A stretch of DNA of 64,000 nt from an uncultured Roseateles sp. (GCA_946886855.1 CAMPJJ010000020.1:1-64000); one strand, 5' to 3'. Shown: positions 52,507-61,165, numbered from the stretch's first letter. Numbers and translations are program-made. Notes: generated from the letters alone by a model not told the origin.

Positions 52507-53445
52507 ATGGAACTTGGTGATCTGTCGGCCTTCCTCGCCGTGGCGCGATCGGGCGGCTTCCGGGAGGCGTCCCGGCAGTCGGGCTTGAGCCCGTCCGGGT
52601 TGAGCGAAGCGGTGCGTCGCCTGGAGGCGAAGCTCGGCGTGCGGCTGCTGCATCGGAGCACCCGCAGCGTCGCGCCGACCGAAGCCGGCGCGCGGCTGCT
52701 GGACCGGCTCGGGCCGGCGCTGGGCGAGGTCGAGGCCGCGCTCGACGTCGTCAACGGCTTCCGCGAGCGTCCGGCCGGCACGCTGCGGCTCAACGTGCCG
52801 GCGAGCGCCGCGCGGCTGGTGCTGCCGGCCATCGTTCCCGCGTTCCTGAAGGCCTATCCGGACATCCAGCTCGACATCACGGTCGACGAGAGCTTCGTCG
52901 ACGTGCTGGCCGCCGGCTGCGACGCCGGCATCCGCTACGAAGAGCGGCTGGAGCAGGACATGATCGCCGTCCCCATCGGCCCGCGGACGCAGCGCATGGC
53001 GACGGTGGCCGCGCCGGCCTATCTGGCCGAACAGGGCCGACCGGCGCATCCGCGCGAGCTGCTGTCCCATCGCTGCCTGCGAGGCCGCTTCCCCAGCGGC
53101 ACGGTGCCGGCGTACGAGTTCGAACGCGACGGCGAGACCGTCACCGTCGATCCCGACGGGCCGATGATCGTGCGCCTGGGCGGCGGGCTGGACCTCGCGA
53201 TCGAGACCGCGGTCGCCGGCTGCGGCGTCATCCAGACCTTCGAGGACTGGGTGCGGCCCCACCTGGACAGCGGCGCCCTCGTGCCGGTGCTGGAGGACTG
53301 GTGGGTGTCCTTCAGCGGCCCCTTCCTCTACTACCCGGGCCGACGCTACCTGCCCGCCCCGCTGCGCGCCTTCGTCGACTTCGTGAAGGTGCAGCAGGTC
53401 GCGCCGGCGGAGGCCGGGAAGCTTGCAGAAAGCGGAAAGCGCTGA
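52507..53445 (+). CDS. LysR-family regulator of the divergent reductase
   Basis: 312 residues. N-terminal winged helix with ARSGGFREASRQSGLSPSGL and the long linker helix, followed by an effector domain (about 90-295). It belongs to the group of LysR proteins with the RLLHRSTRSVAPTEAG motif that often controls an adjacent oxidoreductase. The AKR gene starts divergently at 52332. Its C-terminal codons run into a 9-bp repeat array (53446-53478, GCGCAGAAA-type). Confidence 0.92.
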   Translation: MELGDLSAFLAVARSGGFREASRQSGLSPSGLSEAVRRLEAKLGVRLLHRSTRSVAPTEAGARLLDRLGPALGEVEAALDVVNGFRERPAGTLRLNVPASAARLVLPAIVPAFLKAYPDIQLDITVDESFVDVLAAGCDAGIRYEERLEQDMIAVPIGPRTQRMATVAAPAYLAEQGRPAHPRELLSHRCLRGRFPSGTVPAYEFERDGETVTVDPDGPMIVRLGGGLDLAIETAVAGCGVIQTFEDWVRPHLDSGALVPVLEDWWVSFSGPFLYYPGRRYLPAPLRAFVDFVKVQQVAPAEAGKLAESGKR

Positions 53446-53481
53446 GACGCTGAAAGCGCAGAAAGCGCAGAAAGCGCGGAC

Positions 53482-53546
53482 AAAAAAAGTCCGCCGCTTG
53501 AGCAACGTCCAGGACCGGGGTCAGGCGTTGCTCAAGTCGAGCGGAC
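53482..53546 (-). terminator. Strong intrinsic terminator of the SOS small-peptide transcript
   Basis: On the minus strand: GTCCGC (53546-53541), 4 nt, CTTGAGCAACG, an 18-nt loop with its own GACC/GGTC, CGTTGCTCAAG, 2 nt, GCGGAC (53494-53489), then TTTTTTT (53488-53482). It follows the 36-codon gene by about 90 nt. An alternative GCGGAC at 53476-53481 could pair with the GTCCGC at 53489-53494 on the plus strand. Confidence 0.85.
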
Positions 53547-53568
53547 AAAGGCGTTGAGAACTGAAAGT

Positions 53569-53588
53569 GGCCCCTCGAAGCAGGGGCC
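53569..53588 (-). other. Small hairpin in the 3' untranslated region of the SOS transcript
   Basis: GGCCCCT and AGGGGCC form a perfect 7-bp stem with a 6-nt loop. It lies between the 36-codon gene and the main terminator, in the transcribed minus strand, and could be an additional terminator or stability element. Confidence 0.55.
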
Positions 53589-53635
53589 GTGGCTCCGCGA
53601 ACGGAACGCTGGAGGCGACGAGTCGCGCTAGGATC

Positions 53636-53746
53636 TCAACCCAGCAGACCGGTCGCCAATCCCAGGCAGGACATGACGCCGATGCAGACCACCCAGGCAT
53701 CCGCGTTGTTCAACGAAGACCAGACCGTTTGCTTGAGCATCTGCAT
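53636..53746 (-). CDS. SOS-inducible 36-residue hydrophobic peptide
   Basis: 36 codons, beginning MQMLKQTVWSSLNNADAWVV and ending with a hydrophobic stretch GVMSCLGLATGLLG. One transmembrane helix (about residues 17-35) follows a polar N-terminus. AGCAGGAG lies 7 nt before the ATG. A perfect LexA box 47 nt upstream sits in the spacer of a plausible promoter, and a terminator lies downstream, so this is a complete small SOS unit. It ends on the same strand as fur but has its own promoter. Small SOS-induced membrane peptides elsewhere act as toxins (TisB) or cell-division inhibitors (SidA); similarity to these is functional analogy, not sequence homology. Confidence 0.75.
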   Translation of the reverse strand: MQMLKQTVWSSLNNADAWVVCIGVMSCLGLATGLLG

Positions 53747-53787
53747 GACCATCTCCTGCTGCAGCCGGGTTGGCTGCGATGGATGGA

Positions 53788-53816
53788 AATGTACTGTATG
53801 CAAATACAGTATTCAA
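53788..53816 (-). promoter_or_regulatory. SOS promoter: LexA box between -35 and -10 elements
   Basis: On the minus strand TTGAAT (53816-53811), a 17-nt spacer and TACATT (53793-53788). The spacer contains the perfect LexA box CTGT-N8-ACAG at 53794-53809, with flanking TA on both sides as in the E. coli consensus. Repressor binding would block the promoter directly. The only downstream gene is the 36-codon ORF. Confidence 0.93.
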
Positions 53817-53850
53817 CAGGGAAGTGCCGGATTGTGCGCTCGCTTCGCAT

Positions 53851-54312
53851 TCAGCGACTGCGTTTCGCCCGGCACGCCGGGTTCGAGCACAGCCCGTACA
53901 ACGCGAGCGCGTGTTCGACCAGCTCGTAGCCGCGCTCCTCGGCGATCTCGCGCTGGCGCTGCTCGATGCCGGCGTCGTAGAACTCCTCCACCCGGCCGCA
54001 CGCCAGACACACCATGTGGTCGTGGTGCTGGGCGGAGTTGAGCTCGAACACGGCCTTGCCGGACTCGAAATGCTGACGCGCCAGCAGCCCCGCCTCGACG
54101 AACTGCATCAGCACCCGGTACACCGTCGCCAGGCCGATGTCCGCGTTCTCCAGCAGCAGATGGCGGTAGACGTCTTCGGCGCTGAGGTGGCGCTGGTCCG
54201 ACTGCTCGAAGATCTGCAGGACCTTGATGCGGGGCAGGGTGGCCTTCAGGCCGCTGGATTGCAGGCTCTCGATCTGGTGCTTGGGGGAGTCGGGCTTGGG
54301 GGAGTCAGGCAT
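53851..54312 (-). CDS. fur: Ferric uptake regulator
   Basis: 153 residues. N-terminal winged helix, and C-terminal metal-binding domain with [16 protein letters not shown] (two His/Cys sites) and CSNPAC near the end (structural zinc). It represses iron-uptake genes when loaded with iron. The PepSY gene follows on the same strand upstream by 31 nt, and the Fur-box upstream of 55751 suggests co-regulation. The 53747-53850 gap holds the SOS promoter. Confidence 0.95.
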   Translation of the reverse strand: MPDSPKPDSPKHQIESLQSSGLKATLPRIKVLQIFEQSDQRHLSAEDVYRHLLLENADIGLATVYRVLMQFVEAGLLARQHFESGKAVFELNSAQHHDHMVCLACGRVEEFYDAGIEQRQREIAEERGYELVEHALALYGLCSNPACRAKRSR

Positions 54313-54343
54313 GTGCGGTGAGTGTGATCGTGCGGACTGGCGA

Positions 54344-55549
54344 TCAGGCGGCCGCGGTTTCGGGATTCTTGGCGTCGTCTCGCCCGTCGGCGGCCTGGGC
54401 GGCTGCGGCCGCGGCGCCCTTCGCGCCCTTCGCGTCCTTCCTGGCGCCCTGCGGCTTGCGCAGCCACAGGTAGAGGCCGCTCCCCAGGACGACGATGGTC
54501 GCCACGTCCAGCAGTGCCCACAGGACCTTCATCGGCATGCCGCCGTAGTCGCCGAAGTGCAGCGGCTGCGACACCAGCAGCGCCGTCAGGTACCAGGGCA
54601 GTTCCGGCGCGGCCGTCAGCTGCGAGGTCTTCGCGTCGATCAGCAGCGGCTGCAGCAGCTTGGACGTCAGCGGCGTCGTGCCCTTCAGGAAGAAGGTGTT
54701 GTGGTGCGGGCTCGAGAACGAGGTGCCCGGGAAGGCGATGAAGGAGACCTTGCGCTGGTCGCCGGCCCGCATGGCCGTGTCCATCGAGGCCTGCAGCGGC
54801 GCGCGCTCCGCGACGGTGAGCAGCGGCTGGTCCTTGTAGGGCGCCAGCAGCGCGGTCACCTTGTCGTACTGCCAGTACTGCACCAGCAGTTCCGCCCAGG
54901 TGTTGATCATCCCGGTCGCGCCGACGACGAAACACCACACCAGCGTGACGATGCCGATCAGGTTGTGCAGGTCCAGCCATTTCACGCGCGTCGAACGGTC
55001 CTTGCGCACGGCGCCGAAGTCGAGCTTGCGCATGAAGGGCGCGTACAGCACCACGCCGCTGACCAGCGCGATCAGCAGCAGCAGCCCCATCAGGCCGAGG
55101 AAGAGCTTGCCCGGCAGGCCCGCGAACAGGTCGACGTGCAGCCGGAACATCAGGTCCATGAAGCCTTCGCCGATGCGGTACTCCCGCACCGCCAGGCCCG
55201 TGCGGGCGTCGACGGCCACCGACTTGAACTGATCGGTCGGCGCCGGCGTCGGGGCCAGCGTGAACCACCACAGGCGCGGGTCGTCCTCGTTCTCGCCGGC
55301 GTACTGGATCACCATCGTCGGGTGGACCGCGTTGGCCGCCCGGGCCATCACGTCCAGGGACACGCGCTGCTTGTCCATCGCGGCGGGCAGCTCGGGCGCC
55401 TCGATCTCGTCGCCGAGCAGGTGACCGATCTCGTGGTGGAAGATCAGCGGCAGGCCGGTCAGGCACAGCAGCAGCATGAACAGCGTGCAGACCAGGCTGG
55501 TCCACTTGTGGAGCCAGGTCCAGACGCGGATGGCGCGCGAGCTCAGCAT
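54344..55549 (-). CDS. PepSY-domain membrane protein, iron-linked
   Basis: 401 residues with four or five membrane helices: the first within residues 10-40 ([27 protein letters not shown]), others near 130-165, 185-215 and 345-385, with a large periplasmic part between. The pattern (PepSY-TM) is common beside siderophore uptake genes and may reduce ferric siderophores. ATG 55549 with GAGGA upstream was chosen. A 10-nt gap separates it from the small membrane protein upstream, so it shares the Fur-box promoter. Confidence 0.9.
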   Translation of the reverse strand: MLSSRAIRVWTWLHKWTSLVCTLFMLLLCLTGLPLIFHHEIGHLLGDEIEAPELPAAMDKQRVSLDVMARAANAVHPTMVIQYAGENEDDPRLWWFTLAPTPAPTDQFKSVAVDARTGLAVREYRIGEGFMDLMFRLHVDLFAGLPGKLFLGLMGLLLLIALVSGVVLYAPFMRKLDFGAVRKDRSTRVKWLDLHNLIGIVTLVWCFVVGATGMINTWAELLVQYWQYDKVTALLAPYKDQPLLTVAERAPLQASMDTAMRAGDQRKVSFIAFPGTSFSSPHHNTFFLKGTTPLTSKLLQPLLIDAKTSQLTAAPELPWYLTALLVSQPLHFGDYGGMPMKVLWALLDVATIVVLGSGLYLWLRKPQGARKDAKGAKGAAAAAAQAADGRDDAKNPETAAA

Positions 55550-55559
55550 CGTCGCGTCC

Positions 55560-55751
55560 TCAAGCCTTGCGCTCGGCGCGCTGCGGGCGCCAGGCACACC
55601 AGGCGATGACCGCGACGGGCACGCCCAGGCCGACCCACGACCACATGTCGCCCCACGCGTCGGAGACCAGTGCGCTCAGCAGGCCGGAGGTGCTGAGCAG
55701 CCCCAGCACGATCGGCCAGGTCCAGAGACGGCGGGATTCGGGAGACAGCAT
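55560..55751 (-). CDS. Small membrane protein of the PepSY operon
   Basis: 63 residues with two hydrophobic helices (about residues 8-30 and 33-52) and a basic tail RPQRAERK. It is the first gene after the Fur box. The function is unknown; small subunits of this kind frequently accompany PepSY proteins. The start at 55751 is 18 nt from the Fur box. Confidence 0.8.
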   Translation of the reverse strand: MLSPESRRLWTWPIVLGLLSTSGLLSALVSDAWGDMWSWVGLGVPVAVIAWCAWRPQRAERKA

Positions 55752-55768
55752 CGGACGGCGTCCAGTTT

Positions 55769-55787
55769 GCAAATAACAATTATTCGC
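55769..55787 (-). promoter_or_regulatory. Fur box of the PepSY operon
   Basis: GCAAATAACAATTATTCGC is a 19-bp palindrome with a 3-nt centre and 7 of 8 pairs correct per arm, matching the Fur-box layout. It sits 18 nt before the start of the small membrane protein gene. Iron-replete cells should repress this operon. Confidence 0.8.
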
Positions 55788-55912
55788 ATTCTATGGCGAA
55801 GTGCTGTTCGCGGTGAGAGGCGCAGAACGCGGACGGGAGCGGCGATGAAAAGCGCCGCCGCCCCGACGGGGCGGGGCGGCAGCGGGAGGGGAAGCGGGCG
55901 TCGCTCCCGGGT

Positions 55913-57637
55913 TCAGACCGTCGCGCGGGCCACGGCGGCGGGGCTGAGCTGCTCCGCACGCGCCGCGTCCTGGCGGGCCAGGTACTGGTGGATGCTGGCG
56001 ACGACCTGCGCGCCTTCGCCGATCGCGCCGCCGACGCGCTTCACCGACCCGGAGCGCACGTCGCCGACCGCGAACACGCCGGGGATGCTGGATTCCAGCG
56101 GCTCCGGCTTGTAGTCGGACAGCGGGCAGGCGCAGGCGCGGCCCGTGATGATGAAACCGGCCTGGTCGAGCTCCAGGCCGCATTCGGCGATCACGCCGGT
56201 CTCCGGCTCGGCGCCGATGAACATGAACAGGTGCTGCAGGGCCAGTCGGCGCTCCTGGCCGTTGCGGCGGTCGCGCCAGCTCACCGCCTCGAGCGAGTCG
56301 CCGCCTTCAAGTTCCTTGAGCTCCTGGTGCGGCTGCAGTTCGATGTTGGCGGTGCCCTGGATGCGGTCGATCAGGTAGCGCGACATGGTCGCGGCCAGTC
56401 CCGGGCCGCGGATCAGCATGATGACCTTGGCCGCGTGGTTGGCGAGGAACACGGCCGCCTGTCCCGCCGAGTTGCCGCCGCCGACGATGACCACCGTCTG
56501 CCGGCTGCAGATGCGGGCCTCGATCGGCGAGGCCCAGTACCAGACGCCGCGGCCCTCGAAGCGGGTCAGCGCCTCGATCTCGGGCCGCCGGTAGCGTGCG
56601 CCGGTGGCGATCACCGCCGTGCGGGTGCGGACGGTGCGGCCGTCCTCGAGCGTGAGGTGGAGTTCATCCCCCTTGCCCTGCCGCTCGCAGCTCATCCGGG
56701 TGACCTTGGCGGGGATGAGCATGTCCGCGCCGAACTTCTGGGCCTGGACGAAGGCCCGGCCCGCCAGCGCCTGACCGGAGATGCCGGTGGGGAAGCCGAG
56801 GTAGTTCTCGATGCGCGAGCTCGCGCCCGCCTGGCCGCCGAAGGAGCGGCAGTCCAGCACCAGCACCGACAGGCCCTCGGACGCCGCGTAGACGGCGGAC
56901 GACAGCCCGGCGGGGCCGGCGCCGATGATGGCGACGTCGTACAGCTCGGTGCGCTCGCGCATGTCGACGATGCCCATGCAGCGGGCGACCTCGTCGTCCG
57001 ACGGATCGACCAGCACCTCGCCGCCGGGGCAGATGACCAGCATCTGCACGCCCTCGGTCATGTACTGGTCGGCGAGCGCCTTGGCGTCCTCGTTCTGGTC
57101 GGGCTCCAGCTGCTGGTGCGGATAGCCGTTGCGGCCCAGGAAGCTGCGCAGCCGCATCACCGGGGCGGACTTGCCCCGGCCGATCAGCGTGGCGCCGCTG
57201 GCCCCGGCCTCGATCAGGCCGACGCGGCGCAGGATGAAGGCGCGGGTGAGGCGCTCGCCCAGGTCGGCCTCGCCGATCAGCAGCGCGCGCAGCTGCGGGG
57301 GGCTGACGTCGACGGCCTCGACCTCGGTCTCGGCGATCGCGTCGATGAAGGACGGCCGGCCGCTGAGCTGGCCGACCTCGCCCAGGAAGCCGCCTGGTCC
57401 GTGCCGGTGGATCGGCGTCACATGGCCGAGGCTGTCGCGCTGCGACACGGTGATCTCACCGCTGAGGATCAGGATCATGCCCATGCCGGTGTCGCCGGCA
57501 CGCACGACCCACTCGCCTTGGGAATAACGCCGGAACCGGCCGAATCGCGCGACGCGCGCGATGTCGGCGACGCCGAGCGCGGGGAACATCTGGGCACCGC
57601 GCGTGTCGACGATGCTGGGCTGCTGGACCTGGACCAT
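55913..57637 (-). CDS. FAD-dependent oxidoreductase with N-terminal cyclic-nucleotide-binding domain
   Basis: 574 residues. The N-terminal 130 residues are a cNMP-binding-like barrel (GHVTPIHRHGPGGFLGEVGQ). The C-terminal 320 residues have a thioredoxin-reductase-like fold: FAD GAGPAGLSSAVYA near 237-249, an NAD(P) site GGGNSAGQAAVFLA and a final GVFAVGDVR. The redox CxxC of thioredoxin reductase is missing: the segment reads YWASPIEARICSR. The enzyme is thus likely a cNMP-regulated flavoprotein oxidoreductase of unknown substrate. GGAGGTTCC precedes the ATG. The 55752-55912 gap holds only the Fur box region. Confidence 0.9.
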   Translation of the reverse strand: MVQVQQPSIVDTRGAQMFPALGVADIARVARFGRFRRYSQGEWVVRAGDTGMGMILILSGEITVSQRDSLGHVTPIHRHGPGGFLGEVGQLSGRPSFIDAIAETEVEAVDVSPPQLRALLIGEADLGERLTRAFILRRVGLIEAGASGATLIGRGKSAPVMRLRSFLGRNGYPHQQLEPDQNEDAKALADQYMTEGVQMLVICPGGEVLVDPSDDEVARCMGIVDMRERTELYDVAIIGAGPAGLSSAVYAASEGLSVLVLDCRSFGGQAGASSRIENYLGFPTGISGQALAGRAFVQAQKFGADMLIPAKVTRMSCERQGKGDELHLTLEDGRTVRTRTAVIATGARYRRPEIEALTRFEGRGVWYWASPIEARICSRQTVVIVGGGNSAGQAAVFLANHAAKVIMLIRGPGLAATMSRYLIDRIQGTANIELQPHQELKELEGGDSLEAVSWRDRRNGQERRLALQHLFMFIGAEPETGVIAECGLELDQAGFIITGRACACPLSDYKPEPLESSIPGVFAVGDVRSGSVKRVGGAIGEGAQVVASIHQYLARQDAARAEQLSPAAVARATV

Positions 57638-57785
57638 GGAACCTCCTGCCGCGCACCCTAACCGACGCCCGTGTCAGCGGCAAGCGCCAGAAGAGGGAGC
57701 CGCCGCCCCCCGCCCTCGGCCGCCGGACTCTGGCACCATGGCGGCCACCTGCAAACTCCACGATCCGACGCCCGGATCCCGCGCC

Positions 57786-58277
57786 ATGGACCTGCCTTCC
57801 CACCAACTCACGATGACGGTGCTGATGACGCCGGACATGGCCAACTTCTCCGGCAACGTGCACGGCGGCACCATCCTGAAGCTGCTCGACCAGGTCGCGT
57901 ACGCGTGCGCCAGCCGGTACGCGGGCCGCTACACGGTGACGCTGTCGGTGGACCAGGTGATGTTCCGCCAGCCGATCCACGTGGGGGAACTGGTCAGCTT
58001 CCTGGCGACGGTGAACTACGCCGGCACCTCGTCGATGGAGATCGGCATCAAGGTCGTCACCGAGAACATCCGCGACCAGGTGGTGCGGCACGCCAACAGC
58101 TGCTTCTTCACGATGGTGGCGGTGGGCGAGGACGGCCGCCCGGTGCCGGTGCCCCCGCGCACGCCGACGACCCCGGACGAGAAGCGCCGCTGGGACGCGG
58201 CGCTCGAGCGCAAGAAGCTGCGCCAGGAGCTGCAGAAGCGCCACGACGAATTGCGGAGTTCGTCGCTGCCGGGCTGA
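57786..58277 (+). CDS. Acyl-CoA thioesterase, hotdog fold
   Basis: 163 residues. The hotdog core begins SHQLTMTVLMTPDMANFSGNVHGGTILKLLDQ, where the HGG and Asp are catalytic or CoA-binding, and continues with the RYTVTLSVDQVMFRQP segment. It hydrolyses acyl-CoA esters. ATG 57786 was chosen; ATG 57738 would add 16 residues. It is divergent from the flavoprotein gene and convergent with gshA (15-nt gap). Confidence 0.92.
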   Translation: MDLPSHQLTMTVLMTPDMANFSGNVHGGTILKLLDQVAYACASRYAGRYTVTLSVDQVMFRQPIHVGELVSFLATVNYAGTSSMEIGIKVVTENIRDQVVRHANSCFFTMVAVGEDGRPVPVPPRTPTTPDEKRRWDAALERKKLRQELQKRHDELRSSSLPG

Positions 58278-58292
58278 GCCGGCGGCACCGCG

Positions 58293-59813
58293 TCACCCTT
58301 GCAGTTGCGCGGGATCGAGGTACTGCTGGCGGAAGGTCTCGAAGTCGATGGTGTCCGCCGCCTCGATCGCCGCCTGCGCCTCCAGCGAGGCATGCGCCGA
58401 CTGGTCGAAGCGCGCCATCAGGCCCTCGGGCAGCGGCCGTTCCAGCACATGACGGCGCGACAGCGCCGACTGCGCCGCGACGAAGTCCAGGTGCGAGGAC
58501 GCGTGCTGCGCGCGCATCGCCGCCAGCACGCGGGCCGACGGCAACTGGTCGGGATCGTCCCAGCGTTCGACCGCCTGCGCGAGCGCCTCGCGGTACAGCG
58601 AGCCGCCCAGCGCCGCGTCCACCTTGGCCGCGATCGGCGCGAACTCGGTCAGCAGCTCGCGGCCCCAGTCGCGCAGCAGCACCTCGCCGCCGCGACGTTC
58701 CAGCTTCAGGCCGGGCTCGCGGCCGGCCGAGGCGGTGCGATGCTGGTTGCGCGCCAGCGCGCCGAGTTCGTCGGGCGTGTCGTTCGGGCTGTCGGTCAGC
58801 CAGCAGTGCAGCAGGAACAGATCCAGGAAACGCATCGTGCCGGCGGCGATGCCGACCGGCTCGAACGGGTCCAGGTCCATGCAACGGACCTCGATGTACT
58901 CGACGCCGCGCTCGCGCAGCGCATGCAGCGGCCGCTCGCCCGAGCGGATCGTGCGCTTGGGACGGATGGTGCCGTAGAACTCGTTCTCGATCTGCAGCAG
59001 CGTCGTGGACAGCTGGTTGTACTCGCCGCCCGGATTGACGACGCCGACCTTCTCGTAGGCGGGATAGGGCCGCGTCAGCGCGTCCTGCAGCGAGGCGGCG
59101 TAACCGTCGATGCTGTTGTAGCTCACCGCCAGCGACGACTGCGCGTCGCTCTGGTAGCCGAGCCGGCCCATGCGCAGCGAGGTGCCGTAGGGCATGTGCA
59201 GCGTGCCGTCGGTCAGCGGCTGCAGGCCGTGCTCGCGGCCGGCCACGAAGCTCGCGCACAGCGCCGGCGAGGCGCCGAACAGCGTCAGCAGCAAAAAGGA
59301 GTGGCGGCGGAAGTTGCGGATCAGCGCGAAGTGGTCGGCGTTGTCCAGGCCCGGCATGGACCAGTTGTAATGGATGCCGGAGATCGTCTGCATGCGCCGG
59401 CCGTAGCGGTGGCCCAGGCCCATGCGGTAGACGCTCTTGGCGCGGCCGATGTTGGAGGCGCCGTAGCGGCCGATGGGAATGGTCTCGTCGGCGGGCAGCA
59501 GGCAGGGCATGCTCGACGCCCACATCAGTTCGTTCCCCAGGCAGCGGTAGACCGCCTGGTGGATCTCGGTAAGCTGGCGTTCGCAGTCCTCGGCGGACGC
59601 GTGCACGCCGGTGATCAGCTCGAGCTGCGATTCGCTGAAGTCCGTGGTGACCGTCTCGTGCGTCAGCGCGGAGCCGAGCGCCGTCGGATGCGGCGTCAGC
59701 GCCAGGCTGCCGCCGCTCGGTTGCGCGCGCAGGCTCTCCTTCTCCACGCCGCGGCGCATGCCCGCCAGACGGGCCGGATCCAGGGCCTCCAGTCGCTTCA
59801 ACCAATCGTTCAA
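58293..59813 (-). CDS. gshA: Glutamate-cysteine ligase
   Basis: 506 residues; first step of glutathione synthesis. Signature motifs are the N-terminal GMRRGVEKESLR, TDFSESQLELITG, the Gly-rich CIHYNWSMP-like segment ISGIHYNWSMPG and the downstream YIEVRCMDLDPFEPVGI. This is the proteobacterial type I enzyme. It is monocistronic. Confidence 0.96.
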   Translation of the reverse strand: MNDWLKRLEALDPARLAGMRRGVEKESLRAQPSGGSLALTPHPTALGSALTHETVTTDFSESQLELITGVHASAEDCERQLTEIHQAVYRCLGNELMWASSMPCLLPADETIPIGRYGASNIGRAKSVYRMGLGHRYGRRMQTISGIHYNWSMPGLDNADHFALIRNFRRHSFLLLTLFGASPALCASFVAGREHGLQPLTDGTLHMPYGTSLRMGRLGYQSDAQSSLAVSYNSIDGYAASLQDALTRPYPAYEKVGVVNPGGEYNQLSTTLLQIENEFYGTIRPKRTIRSGERPLHALRERGVEYIEVRCMDLDPFEPVGIAAGTMRFLDLFLLHCWLTDSPNDTPDELGALARNQHRTASAGREPGLKLERRGGEVLLRDWGRELLTEFAPIAAKVDAALGGSLYREALAQAVERWDDPDQLPSARVLAAMRAQHASSHLDFVAAQSALSRRHVLERPLPEGLMARFDQSAHASLEAQAAIEAADTIDFETFRQQYLDPAQLQG

Positions 59814-59911
59814 ATGCCGCTCCTCGTTCGCTGTGGGCGCGCAAGTTACCAGAAGTGCACGAAACCCGCTTGACTTGGATTTATGCAGTTTGTGCTAAGT
59901 CAGCAGGTGCC

Positions 59912-59947
59912 GGTAGCGCTGGTAGCACTGGTAGCGCTGGTAGCGCT
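59912..59947. repeat. 9-bp tandem repeat upstream of gshA
   Basis: GGTAGCGCT occurs four times in tandem (third base changes once). It lies in the 308-bp region between gshA and the GlxA regulator that otherwise contains a long inverted repeat. Confidence 0.75.
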
Positions 59948-60005
59948 GGGGGCGCGGGGCAATCGTCGGGCCAGGCCCCCCCAACGCTGACTTCGCAGGA
60001 AGCAC

Positions 60006-60088
60006 AGACGGCGGAGCCGGTGCCCCTCTTCTCTCACAGTCTTCGCTTCGCTCAGGGTTCGTTCAGAGGGGCACCGGCTCCGCCGTCT
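60006..60088. repeat. 24-bp perfect inverted repeat with 35-nt loop
   Basis: 60006-60029 and 60065-60088 are exact reverse complements (24 nt each, starting AGACGGCGGAGCCGG); the loop is 35 nt (60030-60064) and includes CTTCGCTTCGCTCAGG. It is longer and more exact than any other hairpin here. It lies downstream of the AraC-like gene (ends 60122, minus) and upstream of gshA. It may be a mobile hairpin, a terminator without T run, or an RNA element. Confidence 0.8.
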
Positions 60089-60121
60089 TGATGCACGTCG
60101 AAGAGGGCGCGTCTGGAAGCT

Positions 60122-61165
60122 TCAGGGCGCAGCAGTGAGGCGGCGGCGTGTTCGACGGAGTTGCTGGTCGGAACTGAAACCCGCAGCGAGCGCCGCCTGG
60201 GCAGGGCGCACGCCACGCTGGAGTTCGCGCCGGGCCAGTTCGAGCCGGATGGCGCGCAGGTAATCAAGGGGCGTCGTGCCGCCATGCTGGGTGAACAGCC
60301 GGGTGAGGTGGCGCGGCGTGACATGCGCGACTTCGGCCATGCGGGCGAGGCTCCAGTCGGCGCGTGGATCGGCGCAGACCGCGTCCTGCACCCGGTGCAG
60401 GGCGGGATGGAGGTGGTGCCGGTTCGCAAGCATCGGCGAGAGCTCCGGATCCTGCGCGCCGCGCCGCAGGTAGACGACCATCACCTGCGCGACCGAAGCG
60501 GCAATCGCCTCGCCGCAATGTTCGGCGATCAGCGCCAGCACCAGGTCGATGCCGGCCGTGATGCCGGCGCTGCTGGCCAGCGCGCCGTCGAGCACGAAGA
60601 CGCGGTTGGCCTGGACGTCGGCGCGAGGCGCGGCGTCGCGCAGCGCATCGAGCGCCTCATGGTGGGTGGTGCAGCGGCGACCGTCCAGCAGCCCCGCCCG
60701 CGCCGCCAGCAGCGCGCCGGCGCAGATGCTCAGCAGCCGGCCCTGGCCACCGGCCAGCAGCGCGGTGCCTTCGCGATGCAGCCAGCGCTCGATGCGCAGG
60801 TCGTCCTCCCGGTCAACGGTAGCCGCCGGCGGATCGTCCGGATGCGGATGGCGTCGGCCGCTCAGGATCAGCCAGTCCCGCGCGCCGAGCGCCGGCAGCG
60901 GCTCGAGCGCGGCGAGCGTCAACCCCACCGAGGTCGAGGTCGAATCGCTCGCGGCGCAGTAGCGCAGCTTGAACGCCTCCGGCTCGCCGCGTCGGCGCAG
61001 TGCCTGGTTCGCGAGCCGCAGCGCTTCGGCGGCGCCGGCCAGGTCGAGCAGCAGCGTGTGGCGCTCGACCAGGATCCAGACGTCGAGGGGTCCGGCGTCC
61101 GGGTCGGCCTCCAGGTCGGTGTCCATGAGGTCGCCCGCGGCGCGAACGGAGTCGGAAAGGGACAT
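60122..61165 (-). CDS. GlxA-type AraC-family regulator
   Basis: 347 residues. The N-terminal DJ-1/PfpI-like domain (about residues 20-205) has the typical ICAGALLAARAGLLDGRR and THHEALDAL region. The C-terminal AraC DNA-binding domain (about 235-335) has two helix-turn-helices, including MAEVAHVTPRHLTRLF. GlxA-type proteins often control a neighbouring hydrolase or amine pathway. It is 15 nt downstream of the hydrolase gene and probably cotranscribed. Confidence 0.93.
   Translation of the reverse strand: MSLSDSVRAAGDLMDTDLEADPDAGPLDVWILVERHTLLLDLAGAAEALRLANQALRRRGEPEAFKLRYCAASDSTSTSVGLTLAALEPLPALGARDWLILSGRRHPHPDDPPAATVDREDDLRIERWLHREGTALLAGGQGRLLSICAGALLAARAGLLDGRRCTTHHEALDALRDAAPRADVQANRVFVLDGALASSAGITAGIDLVLALIAEHCGEAIAASVAQVMVVYLRRGAQDPELSPMLANRHHLHPALHRVQDAVCADPRADWSLARMAEVAHVTPRHLTRLFTQHGGTTPLDYLRAIRLELARRELQRGVRPAQAALAAGFSSDQQLRRTRRRLTAAP

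Noticed and set aside
53628..53816. 62-codon open frame overlapping the SOS unit on the minus strand in another frame
   Set aside because: It begins within the LexA box and promoter, so it cannot be translated from the SOS transcript start, and it has no ribosome-binding site.
59855..60091. Plus-strand open frame with Gly/Ala/Ser repeats
   Set aside because: It is generated by the 9-bp tandem repeat and runs into the inverted repeat; no Shine-Dalgarno and no domain.
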